A stretch of 5,650 nt of DNA from Alphaproteobacteria bacterium (GCA_005888525.1 VBAB01000444.1:1-5650), one strand, 5' to 3'; positions 1 through 5,125 are shown, counted from the first letter of the stretch. Numbers and translations are program-made. The notes: generated from the letters alone by a model not told the origin.

Positions 1-224
1 CTGAGGTGGTCACGGAATTGGTGGACGGACGGGGCTTCGTGCCGCCGCTGTCCATGGCGGGTGTTGCAGACGATGGCTCCATGTTCGGGGTGCGGTTTAC
101 ACGCGACGATGGGCAGCTGAAGACCGAGCTGGTCTGTCAGTACGTGGAGGGTCAGTTCGGGCTGCCGATGAATGCGCACGTGCTGTTGGCGCTGAACGGC
201 GAACGCACGGTGACCGTTCTCTAG
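1..224 (+). CDS. C-terminal part of an unrecognised protein (partial, open at left edge)
   Basis: The frame is open from the first bases of the window (GAG at 3-5, then GTG at 6-8) to a TAG at 222-224, so about 73 residues are visible. GTG at 6 could be a start, but only five bases lie upstream and no Shine-Dalgarno can be judged. The gene more likely continues to the left. The visible protein is mixed hydrophilic and hydrophobic, rich in Val, Gly and Asp, has one Cys, and ends in Thr-Val-Thr-Val-Leu. The alternating polar and apolar stretches suggest beta strands. There is no signal peptide or membrane segment in view, and I do not recognise the family. It converges with the solute-binding protein gene, with 39 bases between the two stops and no convincing terminator there. 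That it is coding rests on the open frame and reasonable composition only. Confidence 0.5.
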   Translation, partial: EVVTELVDGRGFVPPLSMAGVADDGSMFGVRFTRDDGQLKTELVCQYVEGQFGLPMNAHVLLALNGERTVTVL

Positions 225-263
225 CCCGCCGGAGAGGCTGCAGGGGTTGTTGGATCCAAGCGG

Positions 264-1853
264 CTACTTGTCGAGCCAGACGTTATCGAACCGCCAGTTG
301 TTGTAGATCGAGTTCTCGTGCTGGACGTGGCCCTTGAAGTGAGGATGCCAGCAGGTCGCCCCGATGCCATGGAAGATGATTGGCCGAGCGACGTCCTCCA
401 CAAGGATGCGCTCGATCTTCCACACGATCGCCTTTCGCTTCGCCACATCGGGCTCCTGCGACTGCTCGTCCAGCAGCCTGTCGATCTCGGGGTTGCAATA
501 TCTCGAGAAATTCGCTTCCGACTTGCACGCGAAGCCCATCTTCAGGACGCCGTCGGGATCGTCGATGCCGGCACCGGCGAGATTGAGCGCGACCGCGTAG
601 TCCTTCTTGAAGAGGCGATTGTACCAGAGCGAAGATTCGACGACGTCGAGCTCGGCGTCGAAATGGATCTTGTTGAGCTGGTCGACGAGGATCACGGCCG
701 GATCGCGGAAGGTATTGAAGTCGCGGGTCGCGATCTTGACCTTGAGCTTGTTGTTGGGGCCATAGCCCAGGTTCTCCATGATCTTGCGCGCCTCCTCCCG
801 CTGGGCGACAGGGTCGCCGTAGCTCGGCAGCTTTTTCAGCTCCTCGATCGGCATACCCCAGTTGCCTTCCGGCGGCGGCATCATGTTCACGGCGAGGTTG
901 GCCTTGCCCAGGCTCAAAATGTCGATGAACGCCTGACGATCGAGGCTCAGGAGCATCGCGTGCCGCAACTGCGGATTGTCGAAGGGTGGCTTTTCGCGGT
1001 TGACCAGCATGTGCGTCGTCACGTTGGTCGGCAACAAGGCGCATGTCGCGCCCGGCGCATTCTTCTTCACGTCGTTGAGCAGTGGCGGGGTTACGTCGGC
1101 CGTCTGCGTCAGGTGGAACTCGCCGGCAGCGAAGGCGAGAAGGCGCGTCGAACGGTTCGGCACGATGCGCCATTCGATCGCGTCGAGGTAGGGCTGGCCT
1201 TTCTTCCAGTAGTCGGCATTCCTTGCGAGCCGGATCGCCTCGTTGCTCCTGAACTCGACGAACTTGAAGGGCCCGGTGCCGATCGGCTTGACGCGCATGT
1301 CGCGTCCCGAGACGTGGCACGGGTAGATGGCCGTGTAGCCCGAGGCCAGCATGGCGAGCAGCGACGGTTGCGGCTGCGACAGGACGAATGTCACTTCGTA
1401 GTCGCCGTTGAGCGTCACCTCCGTCAGGTGCTCGTACCAGATGCCGCGCGGATTGCGGCGCAGATAGTCGGGCTCCTTGCCGTTGAGGCGGTGAAACGTG
1501 CATTGCACGTCCTTGGCCGTGAACGGCTTGCCGTCGTGCCACTGGACGTCGGAGCGCAGCTTGAAGGTGAGTTTCGTCTTCGTCGCGTCCCATTCCCAGC
1601 CGGTCGCCAGCTCCGGGATGATCGTGTCGAAGCTGTTGCGCGGCTTGGCGGGATCGAAGCGCACGAGGTTGTTGTAGACCGCCATGAACGGCATGACGAC
1701 GGCGATCGTCGTGTCCTCGTGGGGCGACGCACTCGGCGGGTTGGTGCTGTTGTAGATGCGCAGCGTCCCGCCGGACTTCTGTGCGGCGACGGGAGCGCTG
1801 CCGAGAGCAACGACCAGAAGCGCGGCGAGCGCAATCTCTGTGTGCCAATGCAT
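264..1853 (-). CDS. ABC transporter periplasmic solute-binding protein, family 5 (DppA/OppA-like)
   Basis: This 529-residue protein is the secreted ligand-binding part of a peptide/nickel/opine-class ABC importer; it captures a solute in the periplasm and delivers it to an inner-membrane permease. Residues 1-24 form a signal peptide (hydrophobic core about 7-20, likely cleavage Val-Ala-Ala|Gln after residue 24). The n-region has His and Glu but no Lys or Arg, which is unusual. There is no lipobox Cys, so the protein should be soluble. Family-5 hallmarks are PELATGWEW (80-88), the WHDGKPFTAKDV block (105-116) and PIGTGPFKFVEF (190-201). Length is normal for the family. The start is well supported: GGAGG at 1859-1863 lies 5 nt from ATG, and no earlier in-frame start is close. 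No permease or ATPase gene adjoins it, so its ligand cannot be read from context; family 5 covers peptides, opines, sugars and other organics. The long ORFs overlapping it on the other strand and in another - frame are composition shadows. Confidence 0.95.
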   Translation of the reverse strand: MHWHTEIALAALLVVALGSAPVAAQKSGGTLRIYNSTNPPSASPHEDTTIAVVMPFMAVYNNLVRFDPAKPRNSFDTIIPELATGWEWDATKTKLTFKLRSDVQWHDGKPFTAKDVQCTFHRLNGKEPDYLRRNPRGIWYEHLTEVTLNGDYEVTFVLSQPQPSLLAMLASGYTAIYPCHVSGRDMRVKPIGTGPFKFVEFRSNEAIRLARNADYWKKGQPYLDAIEWRIVPNRSTRLLAFAAGEFHLTQTADVTPPLLNDVKKNAPGATCALLPTNVTTHMLVNREKPPFDNPQLRHAMLLSLDRQAFIDILSLGKANLAVNMMPPPEGNWGMPIEELKKLPSYGDPVAQREEARKIMENLGYGPNNKLKVKIATRDFNTFRDPAVILVDQLNKIHFDAELDVVESSLWYNRLFKKDYAVALNLAGAGIDDPDGVLKMGFACKSEANFSRYCNPEIDRLLDEQSQEPDVAKRKAIVWKIERILVEDVARPIIFHGIGATCWHPHFKGHVQHENSIYNNWRFDNVWLDK

Positions 1854-1943
1854 GGGTTCCTCCCAACGACGTGCGCCTTCGAGCGAGCGCGTTAAAAGGG
1901 GTCGATCTGGCCAGCTACGGACGTTGCCGTGCCCTTATGCCGC

Positions 1944-1954
1944 CCAAGCTAGCA
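1944..1954 (-). promoter_or_regulatory. Candidate extended -10 box (TGCTAGCTTGG) upstream of the solute-binding protein gene
   Basis: Read on the - strand, the gap between the stop of the small exported protein and the start of the solute-binding protein contains TGCTAGCTTGG, 90 nt upstream of the ATG. TGC followed by TAGCTT fits the extended -10 pattern TGn-TAnnnT. I see no clear -35 at 16-18 bp spacing. Almost the same 11-mer (10 of 11 bases) lies upstream of the Rieske oxygenase gene. It suggests the binding-protein gene has its own promoter and is not simply read through from the gene upstream. Confidence 0.35.
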
Positions 1955-1985
1955 GGGAGACGCCGAAGCGGATACCCGGCTCATG

Positions 1986-1997
1986 CGGGCCGGCCCG
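1986..1997. repeat. 12-bp perfect GC palindrome just after the stop of the small exported protein
   Basis: CGGGCCGGCCCG is perfectly self-complementary and lies 7 bases beyond the stop codon of the - strand gene ending at 2004. GCTC (1979-1982) and GAGC (1997-2000) could extend the pairing imperfectly. No T-run follows on the - strand, so it is not a standard intrinsic terminator; it may slow polymerase or protect the 3' end of the transcript. GC-rich palindromes of this size are expected by chance in such DNA. Confidence 0.3.
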
Positions 1998-2003
1998 AGC
2001 TGG

Positions 2004-2444
2004 TCAGCAGAACAAGCAGGCCCGGCACATGGACCGAACCTCCTCGACATCACGATCGATCCTTGCACGCGTGCTCTTGATGAGCGCCTTCGCCTGATCG
2101 GTCGCGCACAAGAATATATGGCCGTTGCTCATCTCTGCGACCTTCTTCCTGAAGTATGCCGCAACCCTGTTGAGCGCTCGCGCCTCGATGCAATCCCTCG
2201 CGGCCAGTATCATGCGCCGTTCGACATGCGAGGGAGAGCCGCACTGCCTGAGAAAAGCTTCCGCCAAAGCATAGTTGTCCGCCCGTCGCCAGAGATCCTG
2301 GACCTGGGCCTGGGAGAGATACGAAAATCCGAGCTTGACGTCCTGGGTGGAGGAAACTCGCTCGCCGATCTTCGGTGCACCAAAGCCCGTCAACAGGACC
2401 ATAGCCAACCCGCAGGACAGAACCACTATCGCACGTCGGATCAT
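2004..2444 (-). CDS. Small exported protein with six mature-part cysteines (hypothetical)
   Basis: I do not recognise this 146-residue protein. I chose the ATG at 2442-2444 because it directly begins a classic signal peptide: Met-Ile-Arg-Arg, hydrophobic residues 5-22, likely cleavage near Gly-Phe-Gly-Ala (20-23). The frame is open back to an ATG at 2582, but those extra 46 residues read like noncoding DNA and would cover the promoter and dyad. The start has only a weak GGGG-type ribosome-binding site. The mature part looks mostly helical and basic, with Cys at 68, 85, 113, 140, 143 and 146, ending in a C-x2-C-x2-C tail. Six Cys in an exported protein suggest disulfides, though the C-terminal trio could bind metal. 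Cys11 lies early in the hydrophobic core and does not make a good lipobox. The gene is divergent from the membrane protein at 2713 and lies 150 bp upstream of the solute-binding protein on the same strand; joint transcription is possible but unproven. Confidence 0.72.
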   Translation of the reverse strand: MIRRAIVVLSCGLAMVLLTGFGAPKIGERVSSTQDVKLGFSYLSQAQVQDLWRRADNYALAEAFLRQCGSPSHVERRMILAARDCIEARALNRVAAYFRKKVAEMSNGHIFLCATDQAKALIKSTRARIDRDVEEVRSMCRACLFC

Positions 2445-2471
2445 GCTCGACCCCGGCAAGAAGCGATTGGA

Positions 2472-2495
2472 GGTGATCGCCCCAATGCGATCACC
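2472..2495. promoter_or_regulatory. Perfect 9-bp inverted repeat, operator-like
   Basis: GGTGATCGC (2472-2480) and GCGATCACC (2487-2495) are exact reverse complements separated by 6 bases. The dyad covers the candidate -10 and start point of the promoter that drives the small exported protein, which is where a dimeric repressor would bind. It could also fold as a hairpin if the transcript starts further upstream. By simple counting, a 9-bp repeat with a spacer of 10 or less is expected about 0.2 times in a window this size, so it is better than chance but not decisive. The regulator is unknown. Confidence 0.5.
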
Positions 2496-2513
2496 AGGAT
2501 GGGACTTTGTCAA
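2485..2513 (-). promoter_or_regulatory. Candidate sigma-70 promoter for the small exported protein
   Basis: On the - strand a perfect -35 TTGACA (2513-2508) is followed by a 17-bp spacer and a poor -10, TCGCAT (2490-2485, 3 of 6 matches). Transcription would begin near 2478, giving a leader of about 34 nt to the ATG at 2444. The consensus -35 and exact spacing support it. The weak -10, buried in a dyad, suggests a regulated promoter. It would also exclude the longer start at 2582. Confidence 0.45.
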
Positions 2514-2594
2514 TTGTCGAACGCCGCGCGACCGCGACGCGGCACAGTACGGCAACAGCGACGTCGCCATCGACCTCCACACCTTCGCGGACCT

Positions 2595-2611
2595 GGGAGC
2601 GACAAGCTCCC
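2595..2611. repeat. Short perfect stem-loop in the divergent intergenic region
   Basis: GGGAGC (2595-2600), a 5-base loop and GCTCCC (2606-2611) form a 6-bp hairpin between the divergent genes starting at 2444 and 2713. No T-run follows on either strand, so it is not a clear terminator. Stems of this size arise by chance. Confidence 0.25.
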
Positions 2612-2712
2612 ATTCATCGGTGGAGTGCGGGGCACGTCTTCTGTTATTCTTCGAGCCCTCGTCGTAGCCGGCTCACGCGCACCTGACTGCGCAATAAACT
2701 TGGACCGAATGC

Positions 2713-3228
2713 ATGACAGGCAATGTGGCTCTGTTCATCACGTCCATACCTGACATATTCGTCACGATATTCTTTGCCCGGATTTTACAGGGGTATCACA
2801 GAAATGGGCCTCTGACGGCAGCACCGTCATCGATCGGGCGGATCGCCCTCACGGTCTTGCTGATCGGCATCTTCCTCTGCGCCGCCTTCGTCGCCATCTC
2901 GCTGGCGACCATCTCCGGCATTACGCTCTACACCGCCGCTGCCGTCATCGCCGGCCTGGCGATCACAACCGCATTGGGGTTGACCACCGGCCTGCTGTAC
3001 CTGTCGGTCGAGCTCAATCGCCGCTTCGGCAAGCCGTGGGTGAAGTCGCTGGACTTCCCCTACCTCCTCCTGGGTTTCTTCGGCCTGCTGCGCATCCTCA
3101 ACGGTTCCCCTGCCATCGCCGACCACTATTATTTTCTCGACGCGCTCGGCCTCGTATGCGTTGCGATCGCAATCGCGGTCCGTGTCGCCAAGGCCATCAT
3201 CGAGGTGTTCTTCGCCGATTGGTACTGA
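2713..3228 (+). CDS. Small multi-pass inner-membrane protein (hypothetical)
   Basis: This 171-residue protein is strongly hydrophobic. Likely membrane segments are at about 44-65, 74-97, 115-129 and 142-158; residues 5-25 are a further apolar stretch that could be amphipathic or membrane-associated. Polar connectors include a basic stretch with Arg-Phe-Gly-Lys-Pro-Trp-Val-Lys (104-111) between the second and third segments. I do not recognise the family and see no catalytic motif. An in-frame TAA at 2695-2697 makes ATG 2713 the first possible start; the ribosome-binding site is weak (GGAC at 2702-2705). The coherent segment pattern supports it as a real gene over the overlapping frames. It is divergent from the small exported protein gene, and the shared 268-bp intergenic region may carry both promoters, but I saw no good promoter facing this gene. 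Confidence 0.75.
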   Translation: MTGNVALFITSIPDIFVTIFFARILQGYHRNGPLTAAPSSIGRIALTVLLIGIFLCAAFVAISLATISGITLYTAAAVIAGLAITTALGLTTGLLYLSVELNRRFGKPWVKSLDFPYLLLGFFGLLRILNGSPAIADHYYFLDALGLVCVAIAIAVRVAKAIIEVFFADWY

Positions 3229-3248
3229 GGGCGCTCTCTAACTTTACG

Positions 3249-3328
3249 AGTAGAGCAGCGTTCACGCTTCAGCCTCGACGTTGCATTCGAGCCGATGTGA
3301 TTCCATCTGAAACGATCCTGCTCTAGTC
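3249..3328. repeat. Imperfect palindromic intergenic element with TAGAGCAG/CTGCTCTA ends
   Basis: TAGAGCAG (3251-3258) and CTGCTCTA (3318-3325) are perfect reverse complements, and AG/CT extends the match after one mismatch. Between them are nested short complements: TCAC/GTGA (3262-3265, 3297-3300) and CTCGA/TCGAG (3274-3278, 3287-3291). From memory, many Rhizobiales genomes carry short intergenic palindromes ending in AGAGCA...TGCTCT; the architecture here resembles those, but I cannot confirm family membership. An 8-bp repeat at this distance alone is expected several times by chance. Confidence 0.4.
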
Positions 3329-3422
3329 TCTTGACATCGCAAGGCATAGGGACAACATTTCATATCGACGCTCGCCGCTGTGGTGAGTTGAGCGTCCTCG
3401 GTCGCCAGAGCTCGGCGCCCGG

Positions 3423-3476
3423 CGCTCCTCCCGCAACACGCGGTCGTCGCGTGGACCAACAGCGAGCGGAGGAGCG
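3423..3476 (+). promoter_or_regulatory. Stem-loop that would sequester an ideal Shine-Dalgarno
   Basis: CGCTCCTCC (3423-3431) is the exact reverse complement of GGAGGAGCG (3468-3476). The right arm contains GGAGGA, an ideal ribosome-binding site, and ATGATG follows at once at 3477. In RNA the left arm would act as an anti-Shine-Dalgarno and block translation. The loop holds a second hairpin, CACGCG (3437-3442) with CGCGTG (3448-3453) around a 5-base loop. About one 9-bp repeat with a spacer up to 60 is expected by chance in a window this size, so the argument rests on its position at the ribosome-binding site. Confidence 0.35.
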
Positions 3477-3554
3477 ATGATGCCACCCCAGAGTCAGTCC
3501 CGCCCCCGCCGAAGGGCGAGGGCACGGTTCGCCGGTCGAGCTCGAGCACGCTGA
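3477..3554 (+). CDS. Possible 25-codon arginine-rich small ORF
   Basis: The reading frame begins ATG-ATG at 3477 and ends TGA at 3552-3554. It encodes 25 residues starting Met-Met-Pro-Pro-Gln-Ser-Gln, after which 10 of the last 17 residues are Arg. GGAGGA at 3468-3473 lies 3 nt before the first ATG and 6 nt before the second, a strong site. Against it, Arg-rich translations are common in GC-rich noncoding DNA, and the peptide matches no family I know (it lacks the features of DUF1127 proteins, the small Arg-rich family I considered). If real it could be a leader peptide or a small nucleic-acid-binding peptide under control of the stem-loop just upstream. Confidence 0.2.
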   Translation: MMPPQSQSRPRRRARARFAGRARAR

Positions 3555-3591
3555 TCACGCGGCCGGCCAATCGCACTATCGAAGACAAAGC

Positions 3592-3645
3592 TGATACGCA
3601 TCAACGAGGCTACGCGCCTCGTACAGAAGTCCGGCGTCGCTGGAC
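3592..3645 (+). other. Run of short hairpins upstream of the terminator (possible small RNA body)
   Basis: Three stems lie in series: TGAT/ATCA around ACGC (3592-3603), ACGAGGC/GCCTCGT around TACGC (3604-3622, 7 bp), and GTCC/GGAC (3629-3632, 3642-3645). They end 20 bases before a strong terminator. No tRNA signature is present and I recognise no RNA family. Each stem is individually within chance expectation; their closeness to an otherwise unexplained terminator is the reason to list them. Confidence 0.25.
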
Positions 3646-3665
3646 ACGAATCGGAAGTGATGACG

Positions 3666-3699
3666 AGCCCCGCTTCACCCGAGAGGTGGCGGGGCTTTT
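3666..3699 (+). terminator. Rho-independent terminator, + strand
   Basis: AGCCCCGC (3666-3673) pairs with GCGGGGCT (3689-3696), and inside it CACC (3676-3679) pairs with GGTG (3685-3688) around a 5-base loop, with a TT bulge on the left arm. The stem runs into TTTT (3696-3699). This gives 12 base pairs and a short T-run facing the + direction; on the - strand no T-run follows the stem. The nearest + strand gene ends 437 bases upstream at 3228, so it may serve a long 3' tail of that gene or a separate transcript from the intergenic block. It also insulates the oxygenase gene from upstream transcription. Confidence 0.75.
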
Positions 3700-3718
3700 C
3701 GCGTCCCGTGCAGGCCTG

Positions 3719-3729
3719 TGCTAGCATGG
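3719..3729 (+). promoter_or_regulatory. Candidate extended -10 box (TGCTAGCATGG) for the Rieske oxygenase gene
   Basis: TGC-TAGCAT fits the extended -10 pattern TGn-TAnnnT, with TAGCAT matching 4 of 6 consensus bases. It lies 43 nt upstream of the ATG at 3773 and 19 nt after the terminator, a sensible place for the gene's own promoter with a leader of about 35-40 nt. No convincing -35 is visible. Ten of 11 bases match the box upstream of the solute-binding protein gene. Confidence 0.4.
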
Positions 3730-3772
3730 CGTCAAATCTTGCAGCCGCCCGCGGCCGGATCGGGAGGATCAG

Positions 3773-5104
3773 ATGACGACGGCTACCGAAGGCATGGAAC
3801 TCACGCGCATTGGCCCAGGCACCGTGATGGGCGATCTGATGCGGTGTTATTGGATCCCCGCGGCCCTGTCTTCGGAGCTCGTGCGCGACGGTGCGCCGCT
3901 TCGCCTGATGCTGCTCGGCGAGAAACTGATCGCCTTTCGCGACAGCGCAGGCCGGGTCGGCGTCATGGACCATCGCTGTCCGCACCGCTGTGCGTCGCTG
4001 TTTCTGGGACGTAACGAGGAGGGCGGGATTCGCTGCATCTACCACGGCTGGAAGTTCGACGTCGCCGGCAATTGCCTTGACATGCCGAGCTTGCCGCCGC
4101 CGGGCTTCAAGCAGAAGGTGAAGGCGAAGGCGTACAAGGTGGTGGAGCGCGCCGGCGTCGTCTGGGTCTACATGGGATCGCGCGCGGAGGCGCCGCCGCT
4201 GCCGGCGTTCGAGATCCTCGACGTCCCCGAGGACGAGATCAAAGTGAGCTTCATCCAGCGCGACTGCAACTATCTGCAGGCGCTGGAGGGCGAGATCGAT
4301 ACCTCGCATTTCGGCTTCCTGCACGCGGGCCACGTCGATCCGGAGGACCTGGCCGAGAACGAGCCGGTCCGGCACACCGTCACCAACCGAGCCCCCGAGT
4401 ATCACCTCGCCGAAACGCCGTGGGGCACGCAATACGCCGGCTACCGCGAAGCCGGGCCCGGCCAGACCTACTGGCGCTTCGGCAATTTCCTGTTTCCCTT
4501 CTGGACGCAGGCACCCAACGGCGAGTTCGGCAGCCACATGCATGCGCGCGCCTGGGTGCCGCTCGACGACAGCCACACCATGTTCTGCTTCCTGTGGTGG
4601 AAGCGGGGGGTGTCGGCCATGTCGCTGCCGCAGCCGGCCTTCAAGGACGGCACGCCGATCGGCGGCACCGGGCGCGGCAACAAGCTCCTGCCCAACACCA
4701 CCGACTGGCTCGGCCGCTGGCGGATGGCGGCGAACCCGGGCAACGACTGGGGCATCGATCGCGCCGCCCAGCAGAACGGCTCGATTTACAGCGGCATCGA
4801 CGGCATCCACCTGCAGGACCAGGCGATTACCGAGAGCATGGGTCCCGTCGTCGACCACACCTTGGAGCATCTGGCACCATCCGATCAGATGATCACCCGC
4901 ACGCGCCGGCGCCTGCTGATGGCGGCGCGTGCTCTGCGCGACAAGGGCGTCTTGCCGCCCGGTGCCGAGGACGCCGAGGTCTATCGCGGAGCGCGCAGCG
5001 GCTACTTCGTCAGCGACGACAAGAACCCCTGGCGGGAGGTCTATGCCAGGCAGCTGGCCGCCTCAGTACATCCTCAGCCGTCCCCCATGCGCGCGGCGGA
5101 GTAG
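3773..5104 (+). CDS. Rieske non-haem iron aromatic-ring oxygenase, alpha subunit (phthalate dioxygenase-type)
   Basis: This 443-residue cytoplasmic enzyme should use O2 and electrons from a partner reductase to hydroxylate, dihydroxylate or O-demethylate an aromatic compound. The N-terminal Rieske domain carries its [2Fe-2S] ligands as C69-x-H71 and C88-x2-H91. The catalytic domain has E172-x3-D176-x2-H179-x4-H184: H179 and H184 bind the mononuclear iron, D176 is the conserved Asp thought to pass electrons between Rieske and iron sites of neighbouring subunits, and D349 in the LQDQAITESMG stretch is the likely third ligand. That stretch, the following EHLAPSD (365-371) and the length place it in the phthalate 4,5-dioxygenase/3-chlorobenzoate dioxygenase branch, which has alpha subunits only. 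All key residues are intact. The start is firm: GGAGG (3763-3767) lies 5 nt from ATG. No reductase or ferredoxin gene adjoins it and the substrate cannot be read from sequence, so I give no gene symbol. The long antisense frame at 3494-4870 is a shadow. Confidence 0.95.
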   Translation: MTTATEGMELTRIGPGTVMGDLMRCYWIPAALSSELVRDGAPLRLMLLGEKLIAFRDSAGRVGVMDHRCPHRCASLFLGRNEEGGIRCIYHGWKFDVAGNCLDMPSLPPPGFKQKVKAKAYKVVERAGVVWVYMGSRAEAPPLPAFEILDVPEDEIKVSFIQRDCNYLQALEGEIDTSHFGFLHAGHVDPEDLAENEPVRHTVTNRAPEYHLAETPWGTQYAGYREAGPGQTYWRFGNFLFPFWTQAPNGEFGSHMHARAWVPLDDSHTMFCFLWWKRGVSAMSLPQPAFKDGTPIGGTGRGNKLLPNTTDWLGRWRMAANPGNDWGIDRAAQQNGSIYSGIDGIHLQDQAITESMGPVVDHTLEHLAPSDQMITRTRRRLLMAARALRDKGVLPPGAEDAEVYRGARSGYFVSDDKNPWREVYARQLAASVHPQPSPMRAAE

Positions 5105-5107
5105 GTG

Positions 5108-5125
5108 GCGCCGCACATTCGGCGC
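5108..5125. other. Perfect 6-bp stem-loop just after the oxygenase stop
   Basis: GCGCCG (5108-5113) and CGGCGC (5120-5125) pair around a 6-base loop, 3 bases beyond the TAG of the oxygenase gene, in the 52-bp space between two convergent genes. It is placed like a terminator, but only GGGTT follows, with no proper T-run, so I treat it as a weak 3'-end structure. Nearby, GTTACCG occurs twice (5128-5134 and 5148-5154); this may be chance. Confidence 0.3.

Larger units (their letters stand above)
3229..3772. other. 544-bp intergenic block rich in inverted repeats, without a convincing large gene
   Basis: Between the membrane protein and the Rieske oxygenase no frame shows a recognisable protein. 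From left to right the block holds an imperfect palindromic element (3249-3328), a TTGACA hexamer (3331-3336), a 54-nt inverted-repeat structure that hides a ribosome-binding site (3423-3476), a possible 25-codon ORF (3477-3554), a series of short hairpins (3592-3645), an intrinsic terminator (3666-3699) and the promoter-like box of the oxygenase (3719-3729). A - strand frame covers 3262-3588 (108 codons) and another runs through the block and antisense to the oxygenase; both have the biased composition of shadow frames. The block could hold a small RNA, decayed gene remnants or both. Confidence 0.6.

Noticed and set aside
283..1866. 527-codon open frame on the - strand in a different frame from the solute-binding protein
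   Set aside because: The translation is extremely rich in Arg, Ala, Gln and His with no hydrophobic core, as expected for an out-of-frame reading of the same gene.
318..1895. 525-codon open frame on the + strand
   Set aside because: It lies antisense to the solute-binding protein, which has clear family motifs, a signal peptide and a strong ribosome-binding site. The + frame translation is Arg/Val/Leu/Asp-rich with no recognisable domain, typical of a GC-rich shadow frame.
2445..2582. Longer start (ATG at 2582) for the small exported protein
   Set aside because: The extra 46 residues would place the signal peptide inside the protein and cover the TTGACA promoter and dyad. The ATG at 2444 begins a textbook signal sequence.
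2275..2667. 130-codon + strand frame overlapping the small exported protein and the intergenic region
   Set aside because: Composition is noncoding-like, no ribosome-binding site is seen, and it conflicts with the signal-peptide-bearing - strand gene.
3262..3588. 108-codon open frame on the - strand in the intergenic block
   Set aside because: No good ribosome-binding site or recognisable motif, and it crosses the inverted repeats and the palindromic element. It could be a remnant, but nothing supports a functional gene.
3604..3645. Possible tRNA gene from the clustered short stems
   Set aside because: The arms do not form a cloverleaf, and no T-loop GGTTCGAATCC-like sequence or 7-bp acceptor stem is present.
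3494..4870. 458-codon open frame on the - strand
   Set aside because: Mostly antisense to the Rieske oxygenase, whose iron and cluster ligands are all in place. The antisense product shows no domain.
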